Below, one piece after another: positions 15,016-22,489 of a stretch of DNA of 64,000 nt. Position 1 is the first letter of the stretch. Each line of letters starts with the position of its first letter. Position numbers and translations under genes: made by a program. This DNA is from Candidatus Woesearchaeota archaeon. GTDB lineage: Archaea; Nanobdellota; Nanobdellia; Woesearchaeales; GCA-2686295. The notes beneath the pieces are model-generated. The model worked only from the letters and a program-made list of their open reading frames with translations. It was not told where the DNA came from and searched no databases. Where the stretch lies: positions 32,791 to 96,790 of the forward strand of contig CALDOJ010000008.1 in NCBI GenBank assembly GCA_937912225.1. Reading direction: 5' to 3'.

Positions 15016-16239
15016 ATGGGGTTTTTCAATTTTTTCAAGAAAAAGGATATCGAACCAAAGATAGTCTACTTCAAAAATTTAGACAAATGGCTAGATTCAT
15101 ATATGGAAAGTAAAAATATAACTAAAAAATTATCCGAATTTGAAAAAGGCGTAAAAGTCAAAGTTGAAGAAGTAAAATCAGTATTAGTTAAACTTGAAGA
15201 AGCATCTCTTCTAAACGACAACATTCCTGAAAGAGTTAGACATATAATGGATGGAAACAGAAAAAATTACATCCAAAAAATAACTCAATTCTTAGAAGAC
15301 ATAAAATTTCCAGAGTCACATTCTGAAATTAAACCTTTATCAGAAAGATTATCAGAAAAAATTGATAAACTAAGTGAAGAAACTCAGAAATCATTTTTTG
15401 TATTAAAAGAATTCTTAGAAACAGAAGCAGCAGCCGTTGCAATGAAAGTCAAAGATATTGAGAATATGACTATCAAACTAAGACAAGATATAGAAGATGA
15501 AAACCTTGACAAAACAGATGAAGTTCTTGAACTAAAAGTACAATTTGATAATTCAGAACACGCACTTGAAGATTTCAAAAAAGTGCAAGAAGAAAAAAAA
15601 TTAGAACTAACAGAATTAAAAAATAAAGAATCAAAAATAAAAGAAAAAATAGACAAATTAAGGAACAGTTCTAGTTTTAAAGAATATTATGATGCTAAAG
15701 ATAAAATTGATAAAACTCAAAATAAAATGAAGAAAGCTTCACAAGAAATAATAGAACATTTTTCAACACTAGAAAAAGCTTTGAAAAAGTATAAACGAGG
15801 ATCACTTAGTGAATCATTAATTGATAAATACTTAGAAAATTCAGTTAAAGCTTTAATGGATGATACTGAATTAAAAGTTTTAGAAATGTTATTTAAATTA
15901 AAAAAAGCAGTTCCTAAATTAGAATTAAAAGATAAAAAAGAAGAAAAAACTTTACAAGCAATAAATGATATGACTAAAGATTATCTTATAAAAAAACAAT
16001 CAGCATTAAATGAAATTGAAGCAGAAAAAAAAGATTTGAAAAGAAAGCTACTAAGCAATACTTCTTTAATGAGTGTTTCAGAACAAGAATCTTGGCTTGA
16101 AAATAATCAAGAAAATATTTCTATTAAAAACAAAGAACTTGAAGAAATAGAACATAAGATTGAAAGAACAAATCCTAAATTAATAAAACAACAAATTAGA
16201 GACCTTCTAAAAGATTTTAATGTAGAATTAAAGTTCTAA
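15016..16239 (+). CDS. Long coiled-coil protein, unknown function
   Basis: 407 aa from ATG 15016 (MGFFNFFKKKDIEPKIVYF). In-frame ATGs at 14929 and 15004 exist, but the first precedes the TATA box. Almost the whole protein is charged helix with heptad-like spacing (KVEEVKSVLVKLEEA; LELTELKNKESKIKEKIDKL; NEIEAEKKDLKRKLL), with no membrane segment. The short aromatic N-terminus could be a targeting or membrane-associating helix. A cytoskeletal or SMC-like tethering role would be guesswork. The 3' end overlaps pgk by 12 bp, convergently. Confidence 0.75.
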   Translation: MGFFNFFKKKDIEPKIVYFKNLDKWLDSYMESKNITKKLSEFEKGVKVKVEEVKSVLVKLEEASLLNDNIPERVRHIMDGNRKNYIQKITQFLEDIKFPESHSEIKPLSERLSEKIDKLSEETQKSFFVLKEFLETEAAAVAMKVKDIENMTIKLRQDIEDENLDKTDEVLELKVQFDNSEHALEDFKKVQEEKKLELTELKNKESKIKEKIDKLRNSSSFKEYYDAKDKIDKTQNKMKKASQEIIEHFSTLEKALKKYKRGSLSESLIDKYLENSVKALMDDTELKVLEMLFKLKKAVPKLELKDKKEEKTLQAINDMTKDYLIKKQSALNEIEAEKKDLKRKLLSNTSLMSVSEQESWLENNQENISIKNKELEEIEHKIERTNPKLIKQQIRDLLKDFNVELKF

Positions 16240-17361
16240 AGCTTCAAAAGCTGGTAAGTTCTTATTCTTAATATAAGCAAGGGCAGCTCCTCCACCAGTA
16301 GAAATATGAGTAAACTTATTTTCTAATTTAAGTTTTCTAATAGCAGAAACACTATCTCCACCACCTATAACTGTTTTAGCTTCAATTTTAGAAAGAAAAT
16401 CTGCAATCTCGAATGTTGATTTAGCAAATTCATCAATTTCGAAATATCCAAGCGGTCCATTCCAAAAAACCGTTTTAGCTTTTTTAAGAATCTTCTTGAA
16501 CTCATCAACAGATTCTGAACCGATATCTAATCCAAACCAATCTTTAGGAATTTTTTCACAAGTCACAGTTTTAAATTTTGCTTTTTCATCAATCTCATCA
16601 GCAACAACAACATCTGTAGGCACAACAATTTTTTCGTTATTTAACAATAATCGAGCAGTAACCATTTGTTCTTCTTCAAACAAAGAGTTTCCAATTTCTA
16701 AACCTTGTTCTTTATAAAAATTAAAAATCATAGCACCACCTAAAAGGATTTTGTCAACTAAAGGTAAGAGTTTGTTCATAACAGGAAATTTAGTAGAAAG
16801 TTTACTGCCACCCATAATAACTACAAAAGGTCTTTGAGCATTATCAAAATTTAAAAACTTAATTTCTTTTTCAACCAAGAAACCAACACAACCAGGTAAA
16901 TACTTAGGAATTCCAACCATTGAAGCGTGTTCTCTATGACAAGTACCAAAAGCATCATTTACATAAACATCACCATGTGAAGCTAATTTTTTAGCAAACA
17001 TCCTATCATTTTCTTTTTCACCTCTTCTAAAACGAAGATTTTCTAATAAAACAATTTTTTCATCAGGAAGAACAATATCAACGCAATCATTAACTTTAGC
17101 TACATTTTTACCTAACAGTTTCATTAATCTAACTGCAACCTTGTCTAATCGTAATTCTTCAACAACTTGTCCTTTAGGTCTACCAAGATGTGACATAATA
17201 ATTAATTGTTCACAAGATTTCAAAATATGTTTTATAGTTGGAAGAGAATTTTTTATACGATAATCATCAGCGATTTCACCTTTATTATCAAATGGAACAT
17301 TGTAGTCAACTCTCAATAAAACTTTTTTTTTAGAAACATCGAAATTGTTAAGTGTTTTCAT
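16228..17361 (-). CDS. pgk: Phosphoglycerate kinase
   Basis: Transfers phosphate between 1,3-bisphosphoglycerate and ADP in glycolysis/gluconeogenesis. 377 aa, shorter than most Pgk enzymes by 15-30 residues. Signatures are RVDYNVPFD at the N-terminus, SHLGRPKG, FVVIMGGSKLSTK, the nucleotide-binding WNGPLGYFE, GGGDSVSAI, and HISTGGGAALAY at the C-terminus. It lies next to gap in the same direction, separated by 101 nt, which keeps adjacent glycolytic steps together. Confidence 0.96.
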   Translation of the reverse strand: MKTLNNFDVSKKKVLLRVDYNVPFDNKGEIADDYRIKNSLPTIKHILKSCEQLIIMSHLGRPKGQVVEELRLDKVAVRLMKLLGKNVAKVNDCVDIVLPDEKIVLLENLRFRRGEKENDRMFAKKLASHGDVYVNDAFGTCHREHASMVGIPKYLPGCVGFLVEKEIKFLNFDNAQRPFVVIMGGSKLSTKFPVMNKLLPLVDKILLGGAMIFNFYKEQGLEIGNSLFEEEQMVTARLLLNNEKIVVPTDVVVADEIDEKAKFKTVTCEKIPKDWFGLDIGSESVDEFKKILKKAKTVFWNGPLGYFEIDEFAKSTFEIADFLSKIEAKTVIGGGDSVSAIRKLKLENKFTHISTGGGAALAYIKNKNLPAFEALEL

Positions 17362-17462
17362 TTGAATAAAGAAAAAATAAATGAGTATAAAAAACTTTTC
17401 TTGAATAAAAAGTTTTTATACCCGAAAAACTTTGCTTTTTTTTTATAAAAAATTATTGAAAA

Positions 17463-18473
17463 CTACATCATTTTCAACATATCAACCATTCTACAAGAAT
17501 AGCCCCATTCATTATCATACCAACCAACAACTTTGACAAGTTTTCGATCAACTTTAGTTAAAGGTGCGTCATATATACAAGAATGTGAATTAGTTAATAT
17601 ATCAACACTGACAAGCGGTTCTTCTGAATATTGAAGTACACCTTTCATATGAGTCTCTGCAACACTTTTAAACAGCTTATTAATCTCTTCAGCAGTTGTT
17701 TCTTTTCTAAGAACACATACAAAGTCAGTAATACTTCCATCAGGCACAGGAACTCTCATAGCCATACCGTCAAGTTTACCAGCCATTGCAGGAATAACAA
17801 CACCAACAGCTTTAGCAGCACCAGTAGTTGTAGGAACAATGCTTACAGCAGCACTTCTAGCTCTTCTAAGGTCTTTATTAGGACCGTCAATAAGATTTTG
17901 ACCACCAGTATAAGCATGAACAGTAGTCATGAATCCACTTTCAACACCAAAGTTATCATTCAAAACTTTAACCATTGGAGCTAAACAGTTAGTAGTACAA
18001 GAAGCATTTGAAACAATATGATCTGTTTCTTTATTATACTCATGTTCATTAACTCCTCGAACAAACATTTTAACACCATCGCCTTTAGGTGGTGCACTTA
18101 AGAATACTTTTTTAGCACCTGCAGTAATATGTTTTTCAGCAGACTCTTTAGTTCTAAAAAAACCAGTACTTTCAACAACAATATCAATACCTAATTCTTT
18201 CCAAGGCAATTTTTCAGGATCTCTTTCTGAGAACACTTTAATTTCTTTATCATCGATAATAAGAGAATTTTCAGTATGTCTTACATCTTTTTCAAAAGTT
18301 TTATGCACAGAATCATATTTGAATAAATGTGCTAAAGTCTTTGTATCTGTTAAATCATTGATAGCGACAAATTCTAACTCTTCACCTTCGCCTGAGACAA
18401 AAGGATTAAGTAAACTTGCTCTAAGAACCATACGGCCAATACGACCAAAACCATTAATTGCGACACGTTTCAT
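17463..18473 (-). CDS. gap: Glyceraldehyde-3-phosphate dehydrogenase, bacterial type I
   Basis: 336 aa. Rossmann start MKRVAINGFGRIGRMVLRAS, active-site Cys in SNASCTTNCLAP, and WYDNEWGYSCRMVDM at the end define class I GAPDH as in bacteria and eukaryotes. Most archaea instead use a distinct type II enzyme. A strong SD (GGAGGTGA) lies just before the ATG. It produces the substrate of the adjacent Pgk. Probably acquired from bacteria, which is an inference from family type alone. Confidence 0.96.
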   Translation of the reverse strand: MKRVAINGFGRIGRMVLRASLLNPFVSGEGEELEFVAINDLTDTKTLAHLFKYDSVHKTFEKDVRHTENSLIIDDKEIKVFSERDPEKLPWKELGIDIVVESTGFFRTKESAEKHITAGAKKVFLSAPPKGDGVKMFVRGVNEHEYNKETDHIVSNASCTTNCLAPMVKVLNDNFGVESGFMTTVHAYTGGQNLIDGPNKDLRRARSAAVSIVPTTTGAAKAVGVVIPAMAGKLDGMAMRVPVPDGSITDFVCVLRKETTAEEINKLFKSVAETHMKGVLQYSEEPLVSVDILTNSHSCIYDAPLTKVDRKLVKVVGWYDNEWGYSCRMVDMLKMM

Positions 18474-18546
18474 AAATTCACCTCCACGAATTCATGGACT
18501 AAAAATTTATTTAAAATTTTTAATTTCATATTAAATACCTCTTTTT

Positions 18547-18780
18547 TTATAATGAAGAATCTTTAAGATTATCTTCAGTTTGTTTCCAAATTTCTTCATA
18601 AGTAGCTAATTTTTTCTTTATGAGAATTGAGGATAAAGCTTCTAATTGACTTCTAACTAAAGCTAACTTGTAAGTGTTAATCATTAGAAGTTCTTTAATT
18701 TCTTGTTTAGACATATCTTTAACTTCTTTTCCAAGATTTTTTTCAATTTCCTTTTTTTTTGCAAATTTGATTAAAGCCAA
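18547..18780 (-). CDS. Small helical protein with TTG start
   Basis: 77 aa beginning TTG (MALIKFAKKKEIEKNLGKEV). An SD-like AAGGGGT lies about 8 nt before the TTG, and a TATA box (CTTTTTATACC on the minus strand) about 45 nt upstream. Predicted two-helix, highly charged protein; not recognized. Lies upstream of gap on the same strand but with its own promoter. Confidence 0.6.
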   Translation of the reverse strand: MALIKFAKKKEIEKNLGKEVKDMSKQEIKELLMINTYKLALVRSQLEALSSILIKKKLATYEEIWKQTEDNLKDSSL

Positions 18781-18885
18781 AGATAATACCCCTTAGTTAG
18801 ATGGTTATTTCAAGGTATAAAAAGCTTTTGCTTTATAGTGTGGAGAAATAATGCATTAATATGGTAATCTGGAGAAAAATAAAAG

Positions 18886-18927
18886 ATTCCTGAGAAAATC
18901 TGGCTCACCCCTTTTTAACCCAGGAAT
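18886..18927 (-). terminator. Terminator-like hairpin after mscS
   Basis: ATTCCTG and CAGGAAT (7-bp arms at 18921-18927 and 18886-18892) enclose a 28-nt loop. On the minus strand the hairpin is followed by CTTTTATTTTTCT. It begins 8 nt past the mscS stop codon. Confidence 0.5.
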
Positions 18928-18934
18928 ATAAATA

Positions 18935-19984
18935 TTATTTTTGTAAATAAACTGTTTGTGTTGGAAAAGCAAATTCAATTTTAGATTTATCAAATCGTTT
19001 TTTAAGTTCCATATTTATTATGTGTTTTGCTCCAAAAATATTATCCAAATTTTTAATCCAATAAATAACTGTGAAATTTAAAGATGAATCGCCAAACTCT
19101 GTAAAATAAACATTACTTTTATCTTCAGTATCTTTATTTTTCAAAATAATGTCTTCCATAATAACTTTTGCTTCTTCCATCTTCTTCATTGAAGTGTCAT
19201 ATGTAACTCCAATAATCATTTTTACTTTTCTAGAATTCTCACGAGAAACATTTTCAACAACGTTTTCAGTAATCTTGGCATTAGGAACAATTAATTGAAA
19301 TCCATCTAAAGTTTCAATTTTAGTGGATCTAAGTCCAATATCCCGAACCCAACCATCATAACCTTCAATTTTAATTCGATCATTAAGTTTGAAAGGTTTA
19401 TCAATTAAAACAGTAAGTCCACCAAAAATATTTGCAAGCATATCTTTTGCAGCTAAAGCAAAAGCAAGACCTCCAATACCAAGACCAGCAATTAAAGAAG
19501 TTATATCAAAACCAAAATTATCAATTACAACTAAAATTACAACTAAAACAATAACTGTTTTTATTAATCGTCTAAAAAAAGTTAATAAATGATCATCTAT
19601 TTTAGATTTAGCAGAAATAACTGGCGTAATATAATTAACTAATAATGCATCTGAAAAATATACTATGAACCAACCAACATTAATAGTAGCTAATATTTTT
19701 AAAACATTATTGACAATTTCTAAAGCTCTAATTGGAAGAGTTATAAAATTAAAAGCTGAGTAAAAACCTAGTAAAACTAACAAGAACACTAATGGTTTTT
19801 CAAGAATCTCAACCAATAAATCATCAAACCGATTCTTTGATTCTTTAGCACTCTTTCGAATTTTATGTTTACTAATTAAATAAATTAATTTTCCAATAAG
19901 AATAGAAATAATTATTATTCCTAAAAATACTATGTATTGAAACAAAGTATTACCAAAATATGATTGAGTAAATATATTAATCAT
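18935..19984 (-). CDS. mscS: Small-conductance mechanosensitive channel (MscS family)
   Basis: 349 aa. About five membrane segments end with the pore-lining helix ITSLIAGLGIGGLAFALAAKDMLANIFGGLTVLIDKPF, with the Gly/Ala packing typical of MscS TM3. This is followed by the cytoplasmic beta domain (LNDRIKIEGYDGWVRDIGLRSTKIETLDG) and the C-terminal alpha/beta domain. It releases solutes on hypo-osmotic shock. Single gene, followed by a terminator-like hairpin; cutA lies 39 nt upstream on the same strand. Confidence 0.94.
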   Translation of the reverse strand: MINIFTQSYFGNTLFQYIVFLGIIIISILIGKLIYLISKHKIRKSAKESKNRFDDLLVEILEKPLVFLLVLLGFYSAFNFITLPIRALEIVNNVLKILATINVGWFIVYFSDALLVNYITPVISAKSKIDDHLLTFFRRLIKTVIVLVVILVVIDNFGFDITSLIAGLGIGGLAFALAAKDMLANIFGGLTVLIDKPFKLNDRIKIEGYDGWVRDIGLRSTKIETLDGFQLIVPNAKITENVVENVSRENSRKVKMIIGVTYDTSMKKMEEAKVIMEDIILKNKDTEDKSNVYFTEFGDSSLNFTVIYWIKNLDNIFGAKHIINMELKKRFDKSKIEFAFPTQTVYLQK

Positions 19985-20023
19985 TAAAGCTTAAAAAGAA
20001 TTCTCTTTTATATCTTTTTCGGT

Positions 20024-20326
20024 CTATTCAACTTGTTCTTCAGCCCAAGCAAGGTATTCGCTGTTAACTCTGGTATTAATTCGAATAATAGCTGGAACTT
20101 CATAAGAATGTAATTCTTTAATCTCTTGTTTTACTTCTTCTTCAACATGGTTTAAAGTTTTTAAGAGAAGAACAACTTCTTTATTTTCTTTAAATTTACC
20201 TTCCCAGTAATACATGCTATCAATAGGGAGAACATTAGCACAAGCAATTAATTTCTTTTCGAGAAGAGTTTTAGCTATAGTTTTAGCTTCTGCTTTGTTT
20301 TTGCAAGGTACGTAAAATATTATCAT
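20024..20326 (-). CDS. cutA: CutA-like trimeric protein
   Basis: 100 aa ferredoxin-like fold protein of the CutA1 family. Landmarks are ACANVLPIDSMYYWEGKFKE and the C-terminal segment SYEVPAIIRI...YLAWAEEQV. Family members form very stable trimers linked to divalent-metal tolerance, but the molecular role is unsettled. Its start overlaps the stop of the upstream membrane protein by 4 bp, so the two are co-translated. Confidence 0.92.
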   Translation of the reverse strand: MIIFYVPCKNKAEAKTIAKTLLEKKLIACANVLPIDSMYYWEGKFKENKEVVLLLKTLNHVEEEVKQEIKELHSYEVPAIIRINTRVNSEYLAWAEEQVE

Positions 20327-20883
20327 TTTTTTGTATTTAATTTTTTATAAGCAATATAAATAATTATTACTAGTTCAACCAACATAGTTACAGGTCGTAA
20401 ATATCTTTCCATATCACTAAAGTAAATGATAGTTCCTCCAAATAAAGAGATTAATCCACCAAGCATAAAACCAGTTCCAATCCATTCATGTAAAGAATTT
20501 TTACTTGCAGGAAGATAAATACCAACTGCAATAGCTGCCAAACCAAATAACGCGGAAATCACAAAGAACCATAAATGCTGTTTCTTTCGAGCATCATCAT
20601 ATTCTCTACGACAAGAGTCACATTCATAATTAATAATACAACCATTTTCATAAACAGGTTTTAAATCTCCTTTTTCTTCACAAGAATTGGTTAATTCTGT
20701 ACTTGGTTCAAGATAAACACATTCTTCTCGATCAATTAAAGGCTTAGCCATGTAAGGACTTTCTTCAAGACAAAAATCTTGATAATCAGGATTAGGATAA
20801 ACTGCTTCAATAAAACTAAAAACGAATATACTAAATAAAACACCTATTACAAATATTATTAATACTCTTCTTATATCGGCCAT
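20323..20883 (-). CDS. Membrane protein with cysteine-rich external loop
   Basis: 186 aa. One N-terminal helix (VLIIFVIGVLFSIFVFSF) is followed by a loop of about 65 residues containing six cysteines (CLEES, CVYLE, NSCEE, GCIIN, ECDSCRRE), then three helices at the C-terminus. The cysteines are placed as expected for disulfides in an extracytoplasmic domain. Family not recognized. Sits between the MCM-like gene and cutA with gaps of 2 nt or less, so it is probably in one operon with them. Confidence 0.7.
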   Translation of the reverse strand: MADIRRVLIIFVIGVLFSIFVFSFIEAVYPNPDYQDFCLEESPYMAKPLIDREECVYLEPSTELTNSCEEKGDLKPVYENGCIINYECDSCRREYDDARKKQHLWFFVISALFGLAAIAVGIYLPASKNSLHEWIGTGFMLGGLISLFGGTIIYFSDMERYLRPVTMLVELVIIIYIAYKKLNTKK

Positions 20884-20885
20884 TT

Positions 20886-22055
20886 TTATTTCCTCACATA
20901 CAACGCGTTTTCAAAAATTTTAAAAACTTTATCAAGGTCTTCTTGAATAACTGAATTTCTAAGTTCGAGTCTAGCAGAAGCCTTTGCAAATCTCATAAGT
21001 CCAATAACAACTCTAGGACTAACATCAACAATAAATTTATTTTCATCTTGTTTAAGTTTAGCAACAAAATCAACTAGTTGTTTCTTCATTTTATCATCAA
21101 ACTTAACATCAATTAAATGTGAGAATTCAACATAATCTCTAATAAATAAAGCATCATTAAGTTCCATTTTTTTCTGATTTTCACTAACTATTTTCTGAGT
21201 GATATGCATAAATTCTTCAGTTCCAGGTCTTCTAATAAAAAAAACTAAATGAAATCTTGTAAGTAAAGCAGGATCAAAAGGAATTTGTTTTTTGAAAGTG
21301 TCAATAGTCCTGCCAACAAATTGGTCACCAGTTGGGTTAGCAGTTGCAAGAATACTTACTCTGGCATCAAACTTTACGTGCTTACTGCCTTTATCATAAG
21401 TTACAAAACCTTTTTCCATAGCATTCAATAAAGAACCACGATCTTTAGTTTTCATCAAGTTTAATTCGTCAATACAACAAATACCTTCATCAGCCATAGG
21501 CAATAATCCTTTCATAACTTCTTTTCCTTTAATGGTTGCTGTTAAACCAGCACTACTAACACCAGACCCAAGACCAAAAGCCGAAATAGGAGCTAAATCA
21601 CTCACAGCCCTTAAAATATCTGTTTTTCCAGTACTTGGATCTCCTAATAATAGAATATGAACTTTATCTGTTGCAAATAAAAGTAAAGTAGATGCTTCTT
21701 TTGCTTCACCCATACCAACGATGTGAGGCGCGATAAACTCTTTAATTTTTTTCCCAGCGATTTTAGCAAATTCTTCATATTTTCGTTCACGAACCTTCTC
21801 TTCAATAAGACTGCTAAAACTTTTAGCAACTTCAATAATTTCTTTATCTTCAACAGCCGTGTTAAAAACAGGAAATGCTTGATCTTGAGCAATTTTATTA
21901 GAAATTTTTAATGAAGAATAAGAAACGCCTATTTTACCAAGTTTTAACATTTTTTTAACTTTTTTTAAATCATCTTTTTCTAAAAATAATCTAATATTGT
22001 TTAGATGTTTTCTATTGGTGGCTGATAAAGGTAGTATTAATTTTAGGAAACTCAT
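20886..22055 (-). CDS. MCM-like AAA+ ATPase lacking the MCM N-terminal domains
   Basis: 389 aa, against about 650-700 for a full MCM helicase. Residues 108-300 carry MCM signatures: APHIVGMGEAKEAS, Walker A GDPSTGKT (138-145), SAGLTATI, ADEGICCIDELNLM with Walker B (195-198), sensor 1 ATAN (237-240) and an Arg finger in LLTRFHLVFF. A lid of about 90 residues follows. The OB-fold/zinc N-terminal domain and the C-terminal winged helix are missing; only about 105 helical residues precede the AAA+ core. The divergent neighbour encodes a protein like the missing winged helix. Helicase activity is uncertain. Confidence 0.85.
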   Translation of the reverse strand: MSFLKLILPLSATNRKHLNNIRLFLEKDDLKKVKKMLKLGKIGVSYSSLKISNKIAQDQAFPVFNTAVEDKEIIEVAKSFSSLIEEKVRERKYEEFAKIAGKKIKEFIAPHIVGMGEAKEASTLLLFATDKVHILLLGDPSTGKTDILRAVSDLAPISAFGLGSGVSSAGLTATIKGKEVMKGLLPMADEGICCIDELNLMKTKDRGSLLNAMEKGFVTYDKGSKHVKFDARVSILATANPTGDQFVGRTIDTFKKQIPFDPALLTRFHLVFFIRRPGTEEFMHITQKIVSENQKKMELNDALFIRDYVEFSHLIDVKFDDKMKKQLVDFVAKLKQDENKFIVDVSPRVVIGLMRFAKASARLELRNSVIQEDLDKVFKIFENALYVRK

Positions 22056-22187
22056 AATTCACCCTTATTAAATCTAAATGGGTGTTAAAATATAAATGTT
22101 TCGGGATTTTCATAGTAATATACAATTTTCCTCCTGTTTTACGAAACCTTTTTATACCCACAATCCTATACTACTAGCGGGGGATAT

Positions 22188-22205
22188 AGAAAAGTTTACT
22201 TTTCT
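22188..22205 (+). promoter_or_regulatory. Leader hairpin of the winged-helix gene
   Basis: AGAAAAG, loop TTTA, CTTTTCT: a perfect 7-bp stem between the inferred start (BRE/TATA CGAAACCTTTTTATACC at about 22142-22158) and the ATG at 22216. Any role in translation control is inference. Confidence 0.4.
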
Positions 22206-22215
22206 AAGATTTAAA

Positions 22216-22485
22216 ATGGACGATACTGACTTCGATAGGTTGATGCAAATCCAAAGGATGACTGCTTCGAGAATTAGACAGGAATCTGAAGTAGATAATA
22301 AAATAAAAATTTTAGATATAATCACCTCTCTTACTTCTTTTAAAAAACCAAAAGTACAAATTGAAGAAGTAATTATAGAAGCAAATGTTCAAGGTTTAGC
22401 AGAAGCAGAAGTTATGGCAACAATTGATGAACTAAAAAAAGATCATTTAGTAAGAGAACCAGAACCAGGATATATATCATTATAA
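22216..22485 (+). CDS. Stand-alone winged-helix protein resembling the MCM C-terminal domain
   Basis: 89 aa from the ATG at 22216. A longer frame reaches back to 22096, but that would cross the TATA box. The C-terminal half (IEEVIIEANVQGLAEAEVMA, then TIDELKKDHLVREPEPGYISL) reads like the winged helix that ends archaeal MCM proteins: a helix, a recognition helix with ELKKDHLV, and a wing ending in EPxPGY. The N-terminal half (DDTDFDRLMQIQRMTASRIR) is helical. It is divergent from the MCM-like ATPase, which lacks this domain, so the two may work together. Confidence 0.65.
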   Translation: MDDTDFDRLMQIQRMTASRIRQESEVDNKIKILDIITSLTSFKKPKVQIEEVIIEANVQGLAEAEVMATIDELKKDHLVREPEPGYISL

Positions 22486-22489
22486 TAAT

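Noticed and set aside
17631..17984. Plus-strand frame opposite gap
   Set aside because: Antisense shadow of a strongly conserved enzyme; no SD or promoter.
22060..22084. SD-sequestering hairpin before the MCM-like gene (CACCC/GGGTG)
   Set aside because: The predicted transcription start lies downstream of the first arm, so the hairpin would not be in the mRNA.
22096..22215. N-terminal extension of the winged-helix protein
   Set aside because: It would cross the BRE/TATA box and leader hairpin; the ATG at 22216 gives a cleaner protein.
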